Shown here: in pieces, positions 38,416-49,900 of the stretch | Layout: every line of letters begins with the position of its first letter | Numbering within the stretch: position 1 is the stretch's first letter | Assembly: GCA_022747635.1 (NCBI GenBank) | Contig: JAKTNV010000003.1 | Coordinates: forward strand, 27,295,830 to 27,359,829 | DNA length: 64,000 nt | Direction of reading: 5' to 3' | From: Hetaerina americana | Taxonomy: Eukaryota; Arthropoda; Insecta; Odonata; Calopterygidae | Translations under genes and position numbers: made by a program | Notes under the pieces: generated by a model | Database searches by the model: none | What the model saw: the letters and a program-made list of their open reading frames with translations, nothing else | Told to the model about the DNA's origin: nothing

Positions 38416-39305
38416 TGCATCAATTGAAAACTCCCAAAACCTCAGGTAGTTCTACTTCTTTTTCTGTCAACTTCCTCGTGTTAAATGTTCAGTGCCTAAG
38501 AAACAAGATTTGTGACCTGGAAATTTACTTGAACTCGGCAAATTATGATATTCTGTGCCTTTCTGAACACTGGTTACATGAACAAGAAAGTGATCTATAC
38601 CAAATAACGGGATATACTCTTGGCTCAATCTACTGTAGAAAATCCTTCAAAAATGGTGGTGTATGCATCTATTTAAAAAACTATCTCACGTGTAAACGGT
38701 TGGATTTACATCGTTTTTGTATGGATCTACATTTTGAAATTGTTGCCGTGTACCTTAAAAGACTGAGATTAATTGTGGTATCTATTTATCGTTCTCCTAA
38801 TGGAGACTTTGATGTGTTCTGTGAACAGCTTGAGAAGGTTTCAACTTATCTTCAAAACTTTCACGCAACTATCGTTATAGGAACCGATTTAAATGTTGAC
38901 ATGGGTTGCCTTTCAAGGAGTCATACTCAGCTAGACATTCTTCTCAGGGGCTTTGATTTATATTGTGCTAATTCGGAACCGACTAGGTTGAATGCCTGTC
39001 TTGACAATGTAATAACTAATACTGATAAATCCGACTGTATTCTCAAAGTCTTTGACCCCATGCTCTCTGATCATTTTGCAATCTCCTTTTCATGGCACCC
39101 TAAGCTGTGTGTAAATAGCTATAACAAAACTTCCAAAACTGTGTATTTTAGACAGATGACTGTACACCATGTCTATGACTTCATAATTTTGCTTAATAAT
39201 ACTGACTGGGATGCCCTGCTGACCTATACTGATTGTGAAAGAAAGTTGGCAACTTTTTTTGTCATTTCCTGTTATTGTTTGAATGTGCATTCCCAAAGAA
39301 ATTAA
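38415..39305 (+). pseudogene. LINE ORF2, endonuclease part
   Basis: Apurinic-like endonuclease motifs run in order: NVQCLRNKICDLEIYL, DILCLSEHWLHE, GGVCIYLK, LIVVSIYRSPNG, VIGTDLNVD (family GDFN), ARLD-like NACLDNVITN and SDHFAISF. There is no clear ATG; the frame overlaps the end of ORF1. At a run of seven T's (39252-39258) the frame is lost. One extra T restores agreement with the downstream frame, so a single-base deletion is likely. Confidence 0.88.
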
Positions 39306-39886
39306 TTCAGCTGAAACAGAAGCCCAATCTACAGGCAAATTGGTTTAATATTGACCTTGAGAATAAGAGAAGGAATTTACTCAACTTATATAAACAGTAT
39401 AAGCTATGTGGTAGTGATGATCTTAAAAAAGCCTACAATAACCAAAAGAAGGACTACTATAATGAGTTAAGATTGGCTAAATGTCAAGCCAATGTTAGCT
39501 ACATTAATAGTGCATCCAACAAATGCAGAGCAGCCTGGACTATCATTAAAAAAGAAACAGGATTCAGTAAAAACTCTGATGATGTTCCGATAGACTCTGA
39601 ATCTTTTAATAACTACTTTATTAGTTCGGTTGACAATATTATAGCTGATATAAATAATATTAATCAAACCTCAGCTGACACTGCTAATAACCAATTATGC
39701 AATACTCCCACCACCAATTCTATATTTAGATGGAAAGAAGTTTCTCAGATAGACATAATTAAAGTAGTGAAAAAGTTCAAGAATTCTAATTGTAAAGATA
39801 TGTTTGGGCTTTCAAATAATTCAATCAAATCTGTAATTGACTGGTTAGCATACCCTCTTGCTATTGTCATTAACTCTTGTCTCCAG
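39275..39886 (+). pseudogene. LINE ORF2, middle part up to the SINE
   Basis: After the frameshift the ORF2 product continues FECAFPKKLIQLKQKPNLQ through the region between endonuclease and reverse transcriptase (AWTIIKKETGFSKNS). It ends at ...INSCLQ, where the SINE is inserted at 39887. The first copy of the target duplication is 39873-39886. Confidence 0.88.
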
Positions 39887-40186
39887 GGGGGATCGAGATG
39901 GTGCGGGGGCTAACGTACTGGCTTCCCACCCTGAGGGCGCGGGTTCAAATCCCGGCGGTGTTGAATATTTTTCAGAGGTATCTCGATCCCTACTTGAGGT
40001 GCTTTGTGGAGGGCACTTTGAGTGAGTACGGCGTCCGTCGGATGGGACTGCGGACCCCTTGGCGCCTTTCGTAAAGAGCAGGCTAATGCCGACGCCGGGT
40101 TTCTCTCCACCTTTCATCCTTTCCTGTCCATCCCCTATGGCGCAAATGACCTTAGCTGTCGGTCGCCTCCCCTAAAAACTACTACT
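39887..40186 (+). mobile_element. tRNA-derived SINE, family 3, inserted in LINE ORF2
   Basis: Flanked by the exact 14-bp duplication actcttgtctccag (39873-39886 and 40187-40200). The head has gatggtgcgggggctaacgt and a B box (gggttcaaatcccgg). The body includes cgtccgtcggatgggactg and gcaggctaatgccgacgccg. The tail is (act)n. Removing the SINE plus one duplication rejoins ORF2 in frame, which proves it is a later insertion. Confidence 0.96.
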
Positions 40187-40200
40187 ACTCTTGTCTCCAG

Positions 40201-41550
40201 TCTGGTTATTTTCCTGATCAGTTGAAGTTTTCCAAGGTCATTCCTATTCACAAACGTGGTGATATCAGTTCTCCAAACAATTATCGTCCCATTACAATTA
40301 TCTCTCCACTTGCAAAAATCATTGAATCAGTTGTATTTACCCAAATCCTGGACTATTTTGAATCTTTAAACCTATTTACACCGACTCAGTTTGGTTTCAG
40401 ACCCAACAAATGTACAACCCAAGCTGTTGAATATGTTATAAAGCAAATCATTAAGGCTTTTGAAGGTAATCAATGTTTGGCTCTCTCATTATGTGATCTC
40501 TCTTCGGCTTTTGACTGTGTTAATCACACAATTCTCATAAATAAGTTGAAATATTATGGTTTTAAGGATACTGAACTAAAATTTATTTCTTCCTACTTAT
40601 CTGATCGTAAGCAGTCAGTTTATGTAAATGGTAAACAGTCAAAACCATTAAATATTAAATATGGTGTGCCTCAGGGCTCTGTGCTTGGACCTCTTTTATT
40701 TCTGGTCATGATCAATGACTTGTGCCCCAATATGATTACTGACTGTGTCCTCTATGCGGATGATACTACTTTCCTACATAGTTCCCCCCATCATTCTGAT
40801 GCGATGAATAGAGTTCCTACTATACTTAAAAAGGCAGTGGACTGGTTTGCTGCCAACAATCTCCATATGAATCCCAATAAAACTCAGCATCTTATATGTA
40901 CTCTAAAATATGCTACACAAGACACTGTCCCTGTGAAACTGCTGGGATTTTATATAGACTCCAAGTTAACATGGAGTACTCATATTCTATACATTAGGAA
41001 GAAACTTGCCCGAGCCTTATTTCTGCTCAGGAAATTGAAATTATATGTTAGTAAGGACTACTTAATTAATGCCTACTATGCATTCTTTCACTCAAATATT
41101 ACTTATGGCATTAGACTTTGGGGGCATGCATCTGATATTAAGCTAATCTTTGTGATGCAGAAAAAGGCAGTCCGTACCTTATCTAATTCATGTCCACTTG
41201 AACACTGTAGACCTCTCTTTTTAAATTTAAAAATTATGACTATCTACAATTTATATATATTCTATTCATTAGTTCATGTAAAAGAAAATACGAGTATGTA
41301 CTCCACTAGGGCTGACGTTCACAGCCATAACACCAGAGCAAAGTCTAATATGGATTTTCCATACTGTAGGCTAGATAGGACTTACTAAGTTGAAGGTCTA
41401 CCTATCAAATTGTTTAATATGCTTCCAAAATCTGTAAAGTCAGCCCGCAATGTAGTGTTCCGCAGGGTGCTGCGTGATTGGCTTACCTCCAATCCTTTAT
41501 ACTCAATAGAGGAGTATTATGAGCTCGACTTTACTAGCCTAAAATTATAA
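40201..41550 (+). pseudogene. LINE ORF2, reverse transcriptase part
   Basis: From SGYFPDQLKFSKVIPIHKRG the frame passes through NNYRPITIISPLAKIIE, QFGFRPNKCTTQAVEYVI, LCDLSSAFDCVNHTILI, YGVPQGSVLGPLLFLVMIND and the catalytic LYADDTTF, then LLGFYIDSKLTWSTHI. A TAA at 41386 stops it after RLDRTY. The same frame then reads VEGLPIKLFNMLPKSVKSAR to a natural-looking stop at 41548. The break is a point mutation; the catalytic region is intact. Confidence 0.92.
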
Positions 41551-42052
41551 GGTCTAGCGTGAGTAGAATACTTGGTGTATGTATGCAAATATTTTCAAAT
41601 AAGTATTTTATGTGATTGTATATTGTGCTGTATACTATATTATCCAGGAACAACTGTATGTTCCTAAATGACGACATCTACCATATGTGAATATGATTAT
41701 AAGATGAATAAAGTATATTATTATTATTATTACACATCACACTAATTTTGACCCAAATGTGACCCTACAGAGGTCAGACAATGTAATTCTGATCCATTAT
41801 TGTTTGTGGAAAAAATGACGTCTTTAATCTATCTGTTCTCCAATATAATACCTTGTTTTTTGTGACATCTTAATAGCACTAGGGCTCGTGAGACTTATTA
41901 ACATAAAATTTTTCTACAATTCAGTACCCTTTAATATGGTTATTACTTTGGGTTGTGTGTAAATTTCAGTTTTAAGTTGCTAAAAATATCTATTCAGTAG
42001 CCAATTGAATGAATTTGTGTGTATAGTAATTGTTCTTTTGAATTCTCTTTAG

Positions 42053-42218
42053 GTTCAGTATAGATCTTGACAAGTCAAGAGAACTTGAAATCGGTATATT
42101 TTGGAGAGACTGGCGGTCTCTTTGCGCCATCAAATTTCTACGTCTGGAAGAGTTTATTGATGATGTACGTCATGGAATGGCATTACAATTGGAACCTCAG
42201 GGACTTTTATTTGCTGAG
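42053..42218 (+). CDS. Pkn: PKN exon: C2-like domain, end
   Basis: The acceptor aattctctttag ends at 42052. It reads RFSIDLDKSRELEIGIFWRD, then WRSLCAIKFLRLEEFIDD and MALQLEPQGLLFAE. The W-R-D-W-R-S-L-C-A motif and L-E-P-Q-G are characteristic of PKN C2-like domains. The donor is gtaagt at 42219, phase 0. Confidence 0.95.
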
Positions 42219-42303
42219 GTAAGTAGCTGAAATTATGATTTTGAAAATCCTTTACCTATATTTCAATCTCACTCTGGTTTAATTTAAATATTTATATTTT
42301 TAG

Positions 42304-42502
42304 ATCAAATTTTTGAACCCCATGATTTCAAGAAAACCTAAACTTCAACGACAAAAGAAAATTTTTAAGCAGCAGGGTAAAAACTTCCCTAGACCTAATC
42401 AAATGAACATAAATGTTGCTACATGGGGTCGATTACTCAAGAGATCTAATCCATCCATGCAAAATAATCAGGAGAACTGTGCCAATGAACCTAATACACC
42501 TG
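42304..42502 (+). CDS. Pkn: PKN exon: post-C2 conserved segment
   Basis: After an 85-bp intron the frame reads IKFLNPMISRKPKLQRQKKI, FKQQGKNFPRPNQMN and INVATWGRLLKRSNP. This matches the conserved stretch that follows C2 in animal PKNs (RRQKKIF ... RARQMNIDVATW). The Asn/Gln-rich end NNQENCANEPNTPG leads into the variable linker. The donor is gtatgt at 42503, phase 1. Confidence 0.95.
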
Positions 42503-45500
42503 GTATGTATGTTGCTGTTATCTGTAGCTTTTTTTAGATCTGATCACTTAGTTTTATTTTAAATACATATGGTGTAACATGGGGATTGATCATACTTAAG
42601 AATAAGAGTGCATTTCTGGAAACCTCTAAATATGATATTTTAAGCCCTAATTGAAAATTTTTATTTTCTTGCACTGTGTTCATAATGTCTTCTTTTTCTC
42701 TATTTTATTAAAAAGTAGAGCTTGAATATGTATGTAACTCCAAAATAATGCTTTTTTATGATCTTATTTCTCTTCCACTCACCAAGTCGTACTATTCATT
42801 TTATTTTATGTACCAATATATCATCAAGGGAAAGTGTTTTGAATTAGTAAACATTTGTGCTTTAAGCTAATACCAGATGTGACAAATTAAAGACATATAT
42901 GGACTTGGACACTGTTCTCTAGTTTATTTTTTAGATGTAAAAATAATATTTATTAATATTCCAGAAAAATATACACCTGATACAGTATTTATTAGTAGTA
43001 AGCAAGATGCTATCTGTGAAAGTAGGCCTTATCGTGGTCACCTTCCAGCAGTTTTGTGTTTAGGCATTTACAACGCCTTAAAGCATTACTTTCAAGTGAA
43101 AATATGTGAAAAAGGTACGATATGCGTATGTTTTAGAATAGCCTTCAGTACAACATTATTTCAATCCAATCAGTTTTTGGTTAAAAGTGGATACAGAAGT
43201 TCTTTTTCTTTTTCATAATACCTTATAGTGCCTGGCAAGTTATTTAGGTTGTTTAAAAGTGAGTACACCACCAAAAAATGTGTTTGACTTTTTGAAGTTG
43301 AAGAGAGTAAGATTGTCATGGCATGCAATGTGCACTTGGTTATCAGCTTCTAAAAAATTAAATGAATTCTTTAATAGTTGTTATGTGCATTTAGTTAGAG
43401 GAATGCTTTCTGTAATACTGATTTTCATGCACTTGTCAGTCTTGATTGAAAATGAAAATTTATATTCACAAACTGATCTTACCCATTTTTATCCACCCAC
43501 GTATACAAAATTGCTATTTATGTTTGAGCGACAATTTGAGTATAAATCAAATTTTACTCTTCAGATCAAGACAATTATTCGGTTTGAGTTTTACTTAAAG
43601 GTGACAAAATTAGTTGGGAACAATTTTGTGATGGAATATGAAATAAATCAATGAAGGTACATACAATAATAAATAGAAAATTCAATGAATAAAATTAGGA
43701 AACTGAAATGTAATGAGCTTGAACCATTTAGAGTTTTAAAATTTTTACGTTAATTTGAAGCCTATAAAGCTATTTTTAATTTTATAATCTAGTTTTACAT
43801 AGTTTTTTATATGGTTCTATCTCTCATGGGTGAAGTTGTGTACTTAGCTTAATTTTAACTTAGCTTCAATTTTTGCTGAAACCATGTCATCCTGAACCAC
43901 ACTGACTCATGGACTGGATGGAACTGGATGGTGTGGCGAAGAAAAAATACCAAACAAAATGACACAGATTGTAACACGAGTATTTTTAAAATTCTTAAAT
44001 GAATATTTCAATTTAAATTAAATTTAAAATGCTTCACCTTTCCACATAAAAAACTTTTATTAACTTTTACTTTCAATGATTGTTTTAATTATGCATACAT
44101 CTGCTGTCTTTAATAACCATTAGTCTTTTGTGGATTTCTTCTGTGACCTCTAAACATAAAAATCTTACTTCATGAACCAGTCTGCTGACTGTGCTCATCT
44201 GTAGAATGTGATTGCAAGTTTTATTAAGGATTTGACGGTACATAATTCTCAGTATTGAGATTAAGTGAACATATGCTGCATAAAGTAATGGGAACTTATC
44301 GTGAAAGAAAAAAATCCCCTAGATAGAATAGAGTAACCCTGTGTAGAAATGATAAGGTTATTTTGGAGAACCAATATTATCACTTTTACTTCATCTACTT
44401 ATATAGTCAGTATTTATGATTATATATTATGCAAAATAATAGTGTTGAACTCCTTTCAGTGAAATAACTTTCAAGCAAGATAATGGCCATTGATATAAAC
44501 AAGCTGCTGATGTATAGAAAATATAGTCAGGTTAAGTTTTGAAGGCAGGTTAGCTTTCCATGGTGAAACTCCTATCCCATATCATGTTGTTACCTTGCTT
44601 AAAACTTACTTGCAATCACTTCAGATAATGAGATTGGTTTTGGGCATAATAACTCCCATCTGCTGAATCTCTCTGTTAGTGGTGAGCAGTTTGTAATAAC
44701 CCCAAGTGTATTCAGACACTGAAAGAGTCAACAATGCATATTTTAATGAGGGTTTTTCATATGCTCACTCCTGGAGCATACCCGAGTGAGAGGGAAGCGG
44801 GAAACTACAATGGCATTTGTTCAAAGCTGGACACCTACAATTTACTCATGTCTGACATTAATTGCAAAATTGATGTCCCCTCGCCTGGAGGGGGAATTTG
44901 TTGTGCAAAATCTATAATGGAATTAAACACTCCTAGTACAATATGAACACTATACTCCTCTGTCATGTTTCGGTTTTTAGGTTACGCCAAAAGTTATGAT
45001 TGTTTCACAGTATTCATTCTCTCCACAAAAATTCACGATACTTCTGTGAATCTTTTTTATCCTTGGTAGAATCCTAGCTGCTTAATGATTTGCAGTGTAA
45101 TCTTGCAAACATCAAAGTCGTGACTAAAGAATATAACAGGCTAGTTTAATATGGCAGTGAAAAATGAGTTAGCTTTTTATAAACTTATTATTCATTTAAA
45201 TTGTAATGTCAATCAATGTTTTGTTTGCTTTTATTGGTGATTATATATAAGTTGCATGTTTATTTCATGCGAAATTGTTCTTTTAAAAATTCATTACAAT
45301 TATGATGCAGTTATTACTGCAATAGTTCATAAAAATTTATGGAAAGAGGGAAATTAATTCAGAAAAAGCAATAATGTTACTAAGTTGCTCATAGGTACAA
45401 TCTTGGGGAATGCTAAAGGAAATATGAAACCACCATTGTGATGCTGATTCAATGGTGGTTTCCTTAGAGTGATAATGAAAAAGAATTCCACCACCGCTAC

Positions 45501-46070
45501 AAGTTAAAATGATACACTTGTCTCGCTCCAATAGAAGCAAGATTAGCTGATGAAAAAACAATAGAAAAAATTTTGTTTCGATATCTGCCCCAAAAATAGT
45601 AGTTGCAATGATTTTGTGGGCTATGACCAGTAGACAGGAGTTCAGTTTGCTGATTTCATACCTGCATATTGGCATTCTTTTCATGTTTATTATCTGTGTA
45701 TGTATCAGCAAGTGCTTCCTTAATAAACAAAGGTGAACCACCTATTTGCGAGGCCAATGAAATTACTATCACAATGGACAGATAAAATACATCAAGCTTT
45801 TATTGACCAATTTCAAAATTAGAAAACCTTTTTTTTTTGTTTGTTAATTTCATAGTCCAGTTTTGTCGACCCCTTGAATTTTGAAATAATGAGGTTCTAC
45901 CCTGTTTAAAAATTCAACAGGGTAATGATGAAATAGGAATAATTATTTACTATTTTTTCAGTAAATAAGCTCAGTAGATTCCGGAAAAAACTATTTACAT
46001 TGGTGGGCTAAACTAAGGATTAATGCACTGAATGGTTGAGGCCTTAACTTTGTAGAATTCCATTATTAAC
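42503..46070. other. PKN intron, CpG-depleted
   Basis: AT-rich. Open frames of up to about 130 codons (43259-43654 +, 45337-45741 -) have biased, non-protein-like composition. The + frame begins at a GTG. Neither is called. The possible cassette exon at 42965 is listed separately. Confidence 0.5.
42965..43114 (+). CDS. Possible cassette exon in the PKN linker
   Basis: Between acceptor aatattccag (42964) and donor gtacga (43115) lies a 150-bp stop-free segment. Its phase (1 in, 1 out) fits between the exons at 42304 and 49605. It would add 50 residues starting EKYTPDTVFISSKQD. The amino-acid content (Cys, Tyr, Ile) does not resemble the Ser/Pro linker, so chance is a real alternative. Confidence 0.2.
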
Positions 46071-46270
46071 TTAGGAGAAAAAAACACAATTTTATCTTTG
46101 CTTTTCTACAGAATAGACTTTACTCGTCGACTAGTTTCGTTTACACAATAAACATCATCAGGACTAGTGATGACTAGTCCTGATGATGTTTATTGTGTAA
46201 ACGAAACTAGTCGACGAGTAAAGTCTATTCTGTAGAAAAGCAAAGATAAAATTGTGTTTTTTTCTCCTAA
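46071..46270. repeat. Perfect inverted repeat, 97-bp arms, 6-bp spacer
   Basis: Left arm 46071-46167 (ttaggagaaaaaaacacaat...) and right arm 46174-46270 (...ttgtgtttttttctcctaa) are exact reverse complements as far as I can read, around tgatga. It resembles a fold-back or MITE-like element. Each arm also contains a smaller hairpin (cctgatgatg ... cgaaactag). CpG inside the arms contrasts with the depleted intron, suggesting youth. Confidence 0.96.
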
Positions 46271-49200
46271 GGATTAATGTTTTCAATTAAAGTATACTTC
46301 AACTGAACAGCAAGTGTCCTCGGTCACCTATTTCCAAAATGGAACCATTTAAACTTTTCCTCTTGCTGTGTTGAGAATTGCTTGAAAGCTACGATATTTT
46401 TTAATCCATCAATAACTTAGGTTTTAATTAACTTGAAAATCTAAGATGTCTCATCTTATGCTCAAACCTCAAACATAAATGGTAAATGCTTTGTGTTATT
46501 AATGTTGTATGGAGCAAGCTTTTTTCAGAAGAATTTAACTCGTAAAGCAGTATTGATCTAACCATTATTCCGAGAATGAAGTTCCTAAGTTGCAAATATT
46601 ATGCTTTGCTTTAAGATTGTACACAGTCAGTGTTGCATTAGCCATGTCATATTTTATCATCTCTTATCAGCAATCAAGCCTTCTGAAGAATAAAGAGCCA
46701 TCACATAAAAAGTCAGGTGCAAAAGATTCTTTCTTAGTATTAATCTTATTCAGAATTATTTACTGCATCTATACATTGAGGTTACACAATTTTTTTCTTT
46801 AAATTTCCTCCCTCTCACTTGTTGCAAAAATATATGTATATGTACAATTCTGAAGAGCATATATTTAGTATAAATGGCTGAGTAGAGTTTTTTAGTTTTC
46901 TTGCCGTGACAAATAGTTAACAGGGGAGCATTTTTGGATCATTAGTTCATTGCCCACGTCATTGAAGCTGTCATCGAGCCCTCTTATTCAATTTTAATGA
47001 ACATTCCTCATATAAGCAGTGTTAAATTGCACCTGCCACGTCAAATCTTCCTCACTGAATGCTACAGTTCTGTAGTATTCAGTATACTGTACTCACAGTT
47101 ATGATAATTAAACTTTTTTTACTTAGGTAGTTTACATTGTGGATTAACAATTAATAATGCTATGCTTCACTAATAATGAAATTATTTATTGAAGTGACAC
47201 TAATGCTAATGTTTCGCTCTTATCTTGGAGAGTTAAATGGCTTTCAGAATGACATTATATTTTGAATGTATATTGTACCGGAAGATAATATAATATCATA
47301 GATACAAGATATACACTTGTATACTCAACAATATAACAGGAATATGGGTAATCCTAATTATTGGCAGATACTCAACCACCATACCAAGAAATGTTATTCT
47401 CTTAGAGTCAGTCTTAATGGATACGACTCTTTTGAATGTCACTGGAACAGGGTATTGTGGTCACAGCAATGTTAGTACCACCATTCAATTTTTGTTATAC
47501 CTCCTCAACTGAAACGGTTATGCATAAGTGTTTTAAATAATTGGTAAAATATCTTTATTTTCTATTCTTAATCCAATGAGTGCAGGAGTGGTGGATTTTA
47601 TAAAATTCTTTCAGTTTTATGCTTTGTTATTTTCATTAGTTAATACTCTAGCCTGGATGAGTGCCCAGTTATATTCTTAATCAAAGCATGTCATTATTTC
47701 TCAGTTTATCTCAATTATTTGTTAAAAATACATGGCATCTAGGTAATAGTTATGTGATATATAAATAAATAAATATATGCTTCTACCAGTATATAGGTAA
47801 GATGTGTGATAAAATTTTTTGAGTACTCATCATTAGTTATGGGTATGGTCTAAGCATTCTATACAATAAATTTTCACATTAATGATAAACGTTATATAAA
47901 AATTATAAACACACAGCAAGCCCAAGGAATCCTTTCCAAGTTTATCGTTTTGTTGTATGCAACAAATGTTACTTTAGAAAGCCACTACATAAACTAATAT
48001 GTGACTTCAACCTAATTCTGTGAAAGGGGTTAACAATGCAATGGAAAGTCATGGTTACCTCTGCCCAGTTTCTGAGAGAGGGGTTTGAGATGGGTGTTTA
48101 GGAGAGAGGTGTAGAGAGTCTCTCATGGTATTCACTGGAAATATTTCCCAGTGAATCCTACCATAGCAAAAGGGTTAACATCATTAATCTCTTTAAAATG
48201 CTATCAAAATGTTTTGTATTTCCCATGGACCTCATTATAATGAATCCCCCAAGTGGAAACACTAGAAAGCATCATCATTTGGAGTACAAATTAAAACCAG
48301 GCACTAAAAGGAATCTGTACAATGGCTAAAGACCTAAAGAGTCATGTATATTTCACCTCTCCTTTGGAACAGCTCACTCCTAGCAGTGGTGGTAGTAGGT
48401 GGGATCTTGGGAGCGAATATAAGGAAAGTGGTATGAAAATATGTTATGATGAAAGGAAGGGAAATGTGAAATTTATATTTAGATGCTTTAACCGTGGAGG
48501 CAAAGGATTTTATATCCTCTTTGTTTGTAATACCCAGTGAATCCAATACAAATTAAAACAGTTGTTAATAGTACGTAGCTGTTGATGTTATAAATAAATT
48601 AAGTAATCCACTAAGCTTTATTCATAGTTATCATTGCAAAAAAAATAATCATTATTTAACTCATTTGTTTTTAATTTTATACAGCATTCATAAACATTCT
48701 AATTACAATGCGATAAGCCATTTCAAACTTAAACATACCACATTTGTGCATTGCATACAGACTGATGGAAACATAACTCAAGGAACCATGAAAAAATATA
48801 ATATGATTGAAAGCCATTCTTTTAGGATCTCTCAATATTATCAGATGTTAATGTCCCATTGACAAAATGCAGTAACTTCAATTACTTGTTATTGGAGCCA
48901 GATTTTGTGGAAATTTGCATAATTTTTTTGGTTTTGCATTAAATAATGTTTCATTTGGGCAATTAGTGTTTATATTCCGCTCAAAATTACATGTTGTAAT
49001 TAATGCCATAAACTGAAATTTTTGATGGAATGATTAAATCATTAGGAATTAAACGATTTAAGTGTTATGCAATTAGAGCTGCAATTACCATCTTTTGAAT
49101 TGAAAACTAATAATAGTTTCAATTAACTTAATTATATAACCTTTCCCTTCTTCATATTTTGTATCTTTTCCATTTTTGTTGAAATACATGTATGTTTACA

Positions 49201-49604
49201 CATTTCAGTATGTTTTCATAATAGATTTAAGTTTCAAATTATATTTTGATTGAGGTTAAGATTATTTTTCATTTTGGGTTTGTGGATTCTCCTCTGGTAA
49301 TTTATCATATCAAGAATATTGGATTAAATTCACCCATGTTTTTTCTTGTACCACTAGGTTTTTGATAGCCTACATCTTTATTTTCACCAAAAATGCACTC
49401 GTATATATGTAAATATATGGTTCCTTAAATGATGGTTGGGTGTCTGACCTACCAAATGTCTTATTTTTTACCACTGCCATGTGAATATCTATTCAGTTAT
49501 GACCAACTCTCTGCTTTTTGAGATTAATATAGCTTATTGCAATGAAATAGTAACCTTTCATGTTTCACTGTTTCTTATGTTCACTACCTTCTCAAATTCA
49601 TTAG
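46271..49604. other. PKN intron, CpG-depleted
   Basis: AT-rich. No gene, and no repeat family recognised. Confidence 0.55.
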
Positions 49605-49900
49605 ACCCTCAGCCATTGCAACTTGTATATGATCCTGCAACAGTTGAAGAGAAAACGGAAGCTCCTGGTGAGCTTCCTGATCCCCTAGCAGCTGGACTGT
49701 CAGGGGCACGTCCTCTTGGCCTAGGAGTTACAACATCATCTTCAACCTCATCAATTTCTTCATCATCTTCAACAGCTGCTACTCCGTCATCATTACCACC
49801 ACCACTTCCTGACACCCTACCCCCAGCAACCACTTCTGCATCAAGTAAAAAGAGGGTCCCTCCACCTCCAAGTGCTGTTTCTCCACGGCTGGATGTAGAG
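49605..49900 (+). CDS. Pkn: PKN exon: linker, Ser/Pro-rich
   Basis: The acceptor ttcattag ends at 49604. It reads DPQPLQLVYDPATVEEKTEA, then a Ser/Thr run (positions about 49733-49800) and a Pro-rich end, SSKKRVPPPPSAVSPRLDVE. This is the variable hinge between C2 and kinase, which in PKNs holds proline-rich protein-binding sites and caspase-sensitive sequence. It fits both flanking exons in phase (1 in, 0 out). The donor is gtaagc at 49901. Confidence 0.85.

Larger units (their letters stand above)
37441..41732 (+). mobile_element. Near-full-length two-ORF non-LTR retrotransposon
   Basis: A complete-looking LINE (5' leader, ORF1, ORF2, AATAAA and an (att)n 3' tail at about 41714-41732) sits in the PKN intron between 37000 and 42052, in sense orientation. 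ORF1 has a PHD-like zinc finger. ORF2 has endonuclease and reverse transcriptase. It is disabled by a frameshift, a SINE insertion and a nonsense codon. Clade assignment (CR1/jockey-like group) is tentative. Exact 5' end is uncertain by tens of bases. Confidence 0.9.

Noticed and set aside
43259..43654. 131-codon open frame
   Set aside because: It starts at GTG, lies in a CpG-poor intron and has composition expected of AT-rich non-coding DNA.
45337..45741. 134-codon minus-strand open frame
   Set aside because: No recognisable domain, intronic position and no splice partners.
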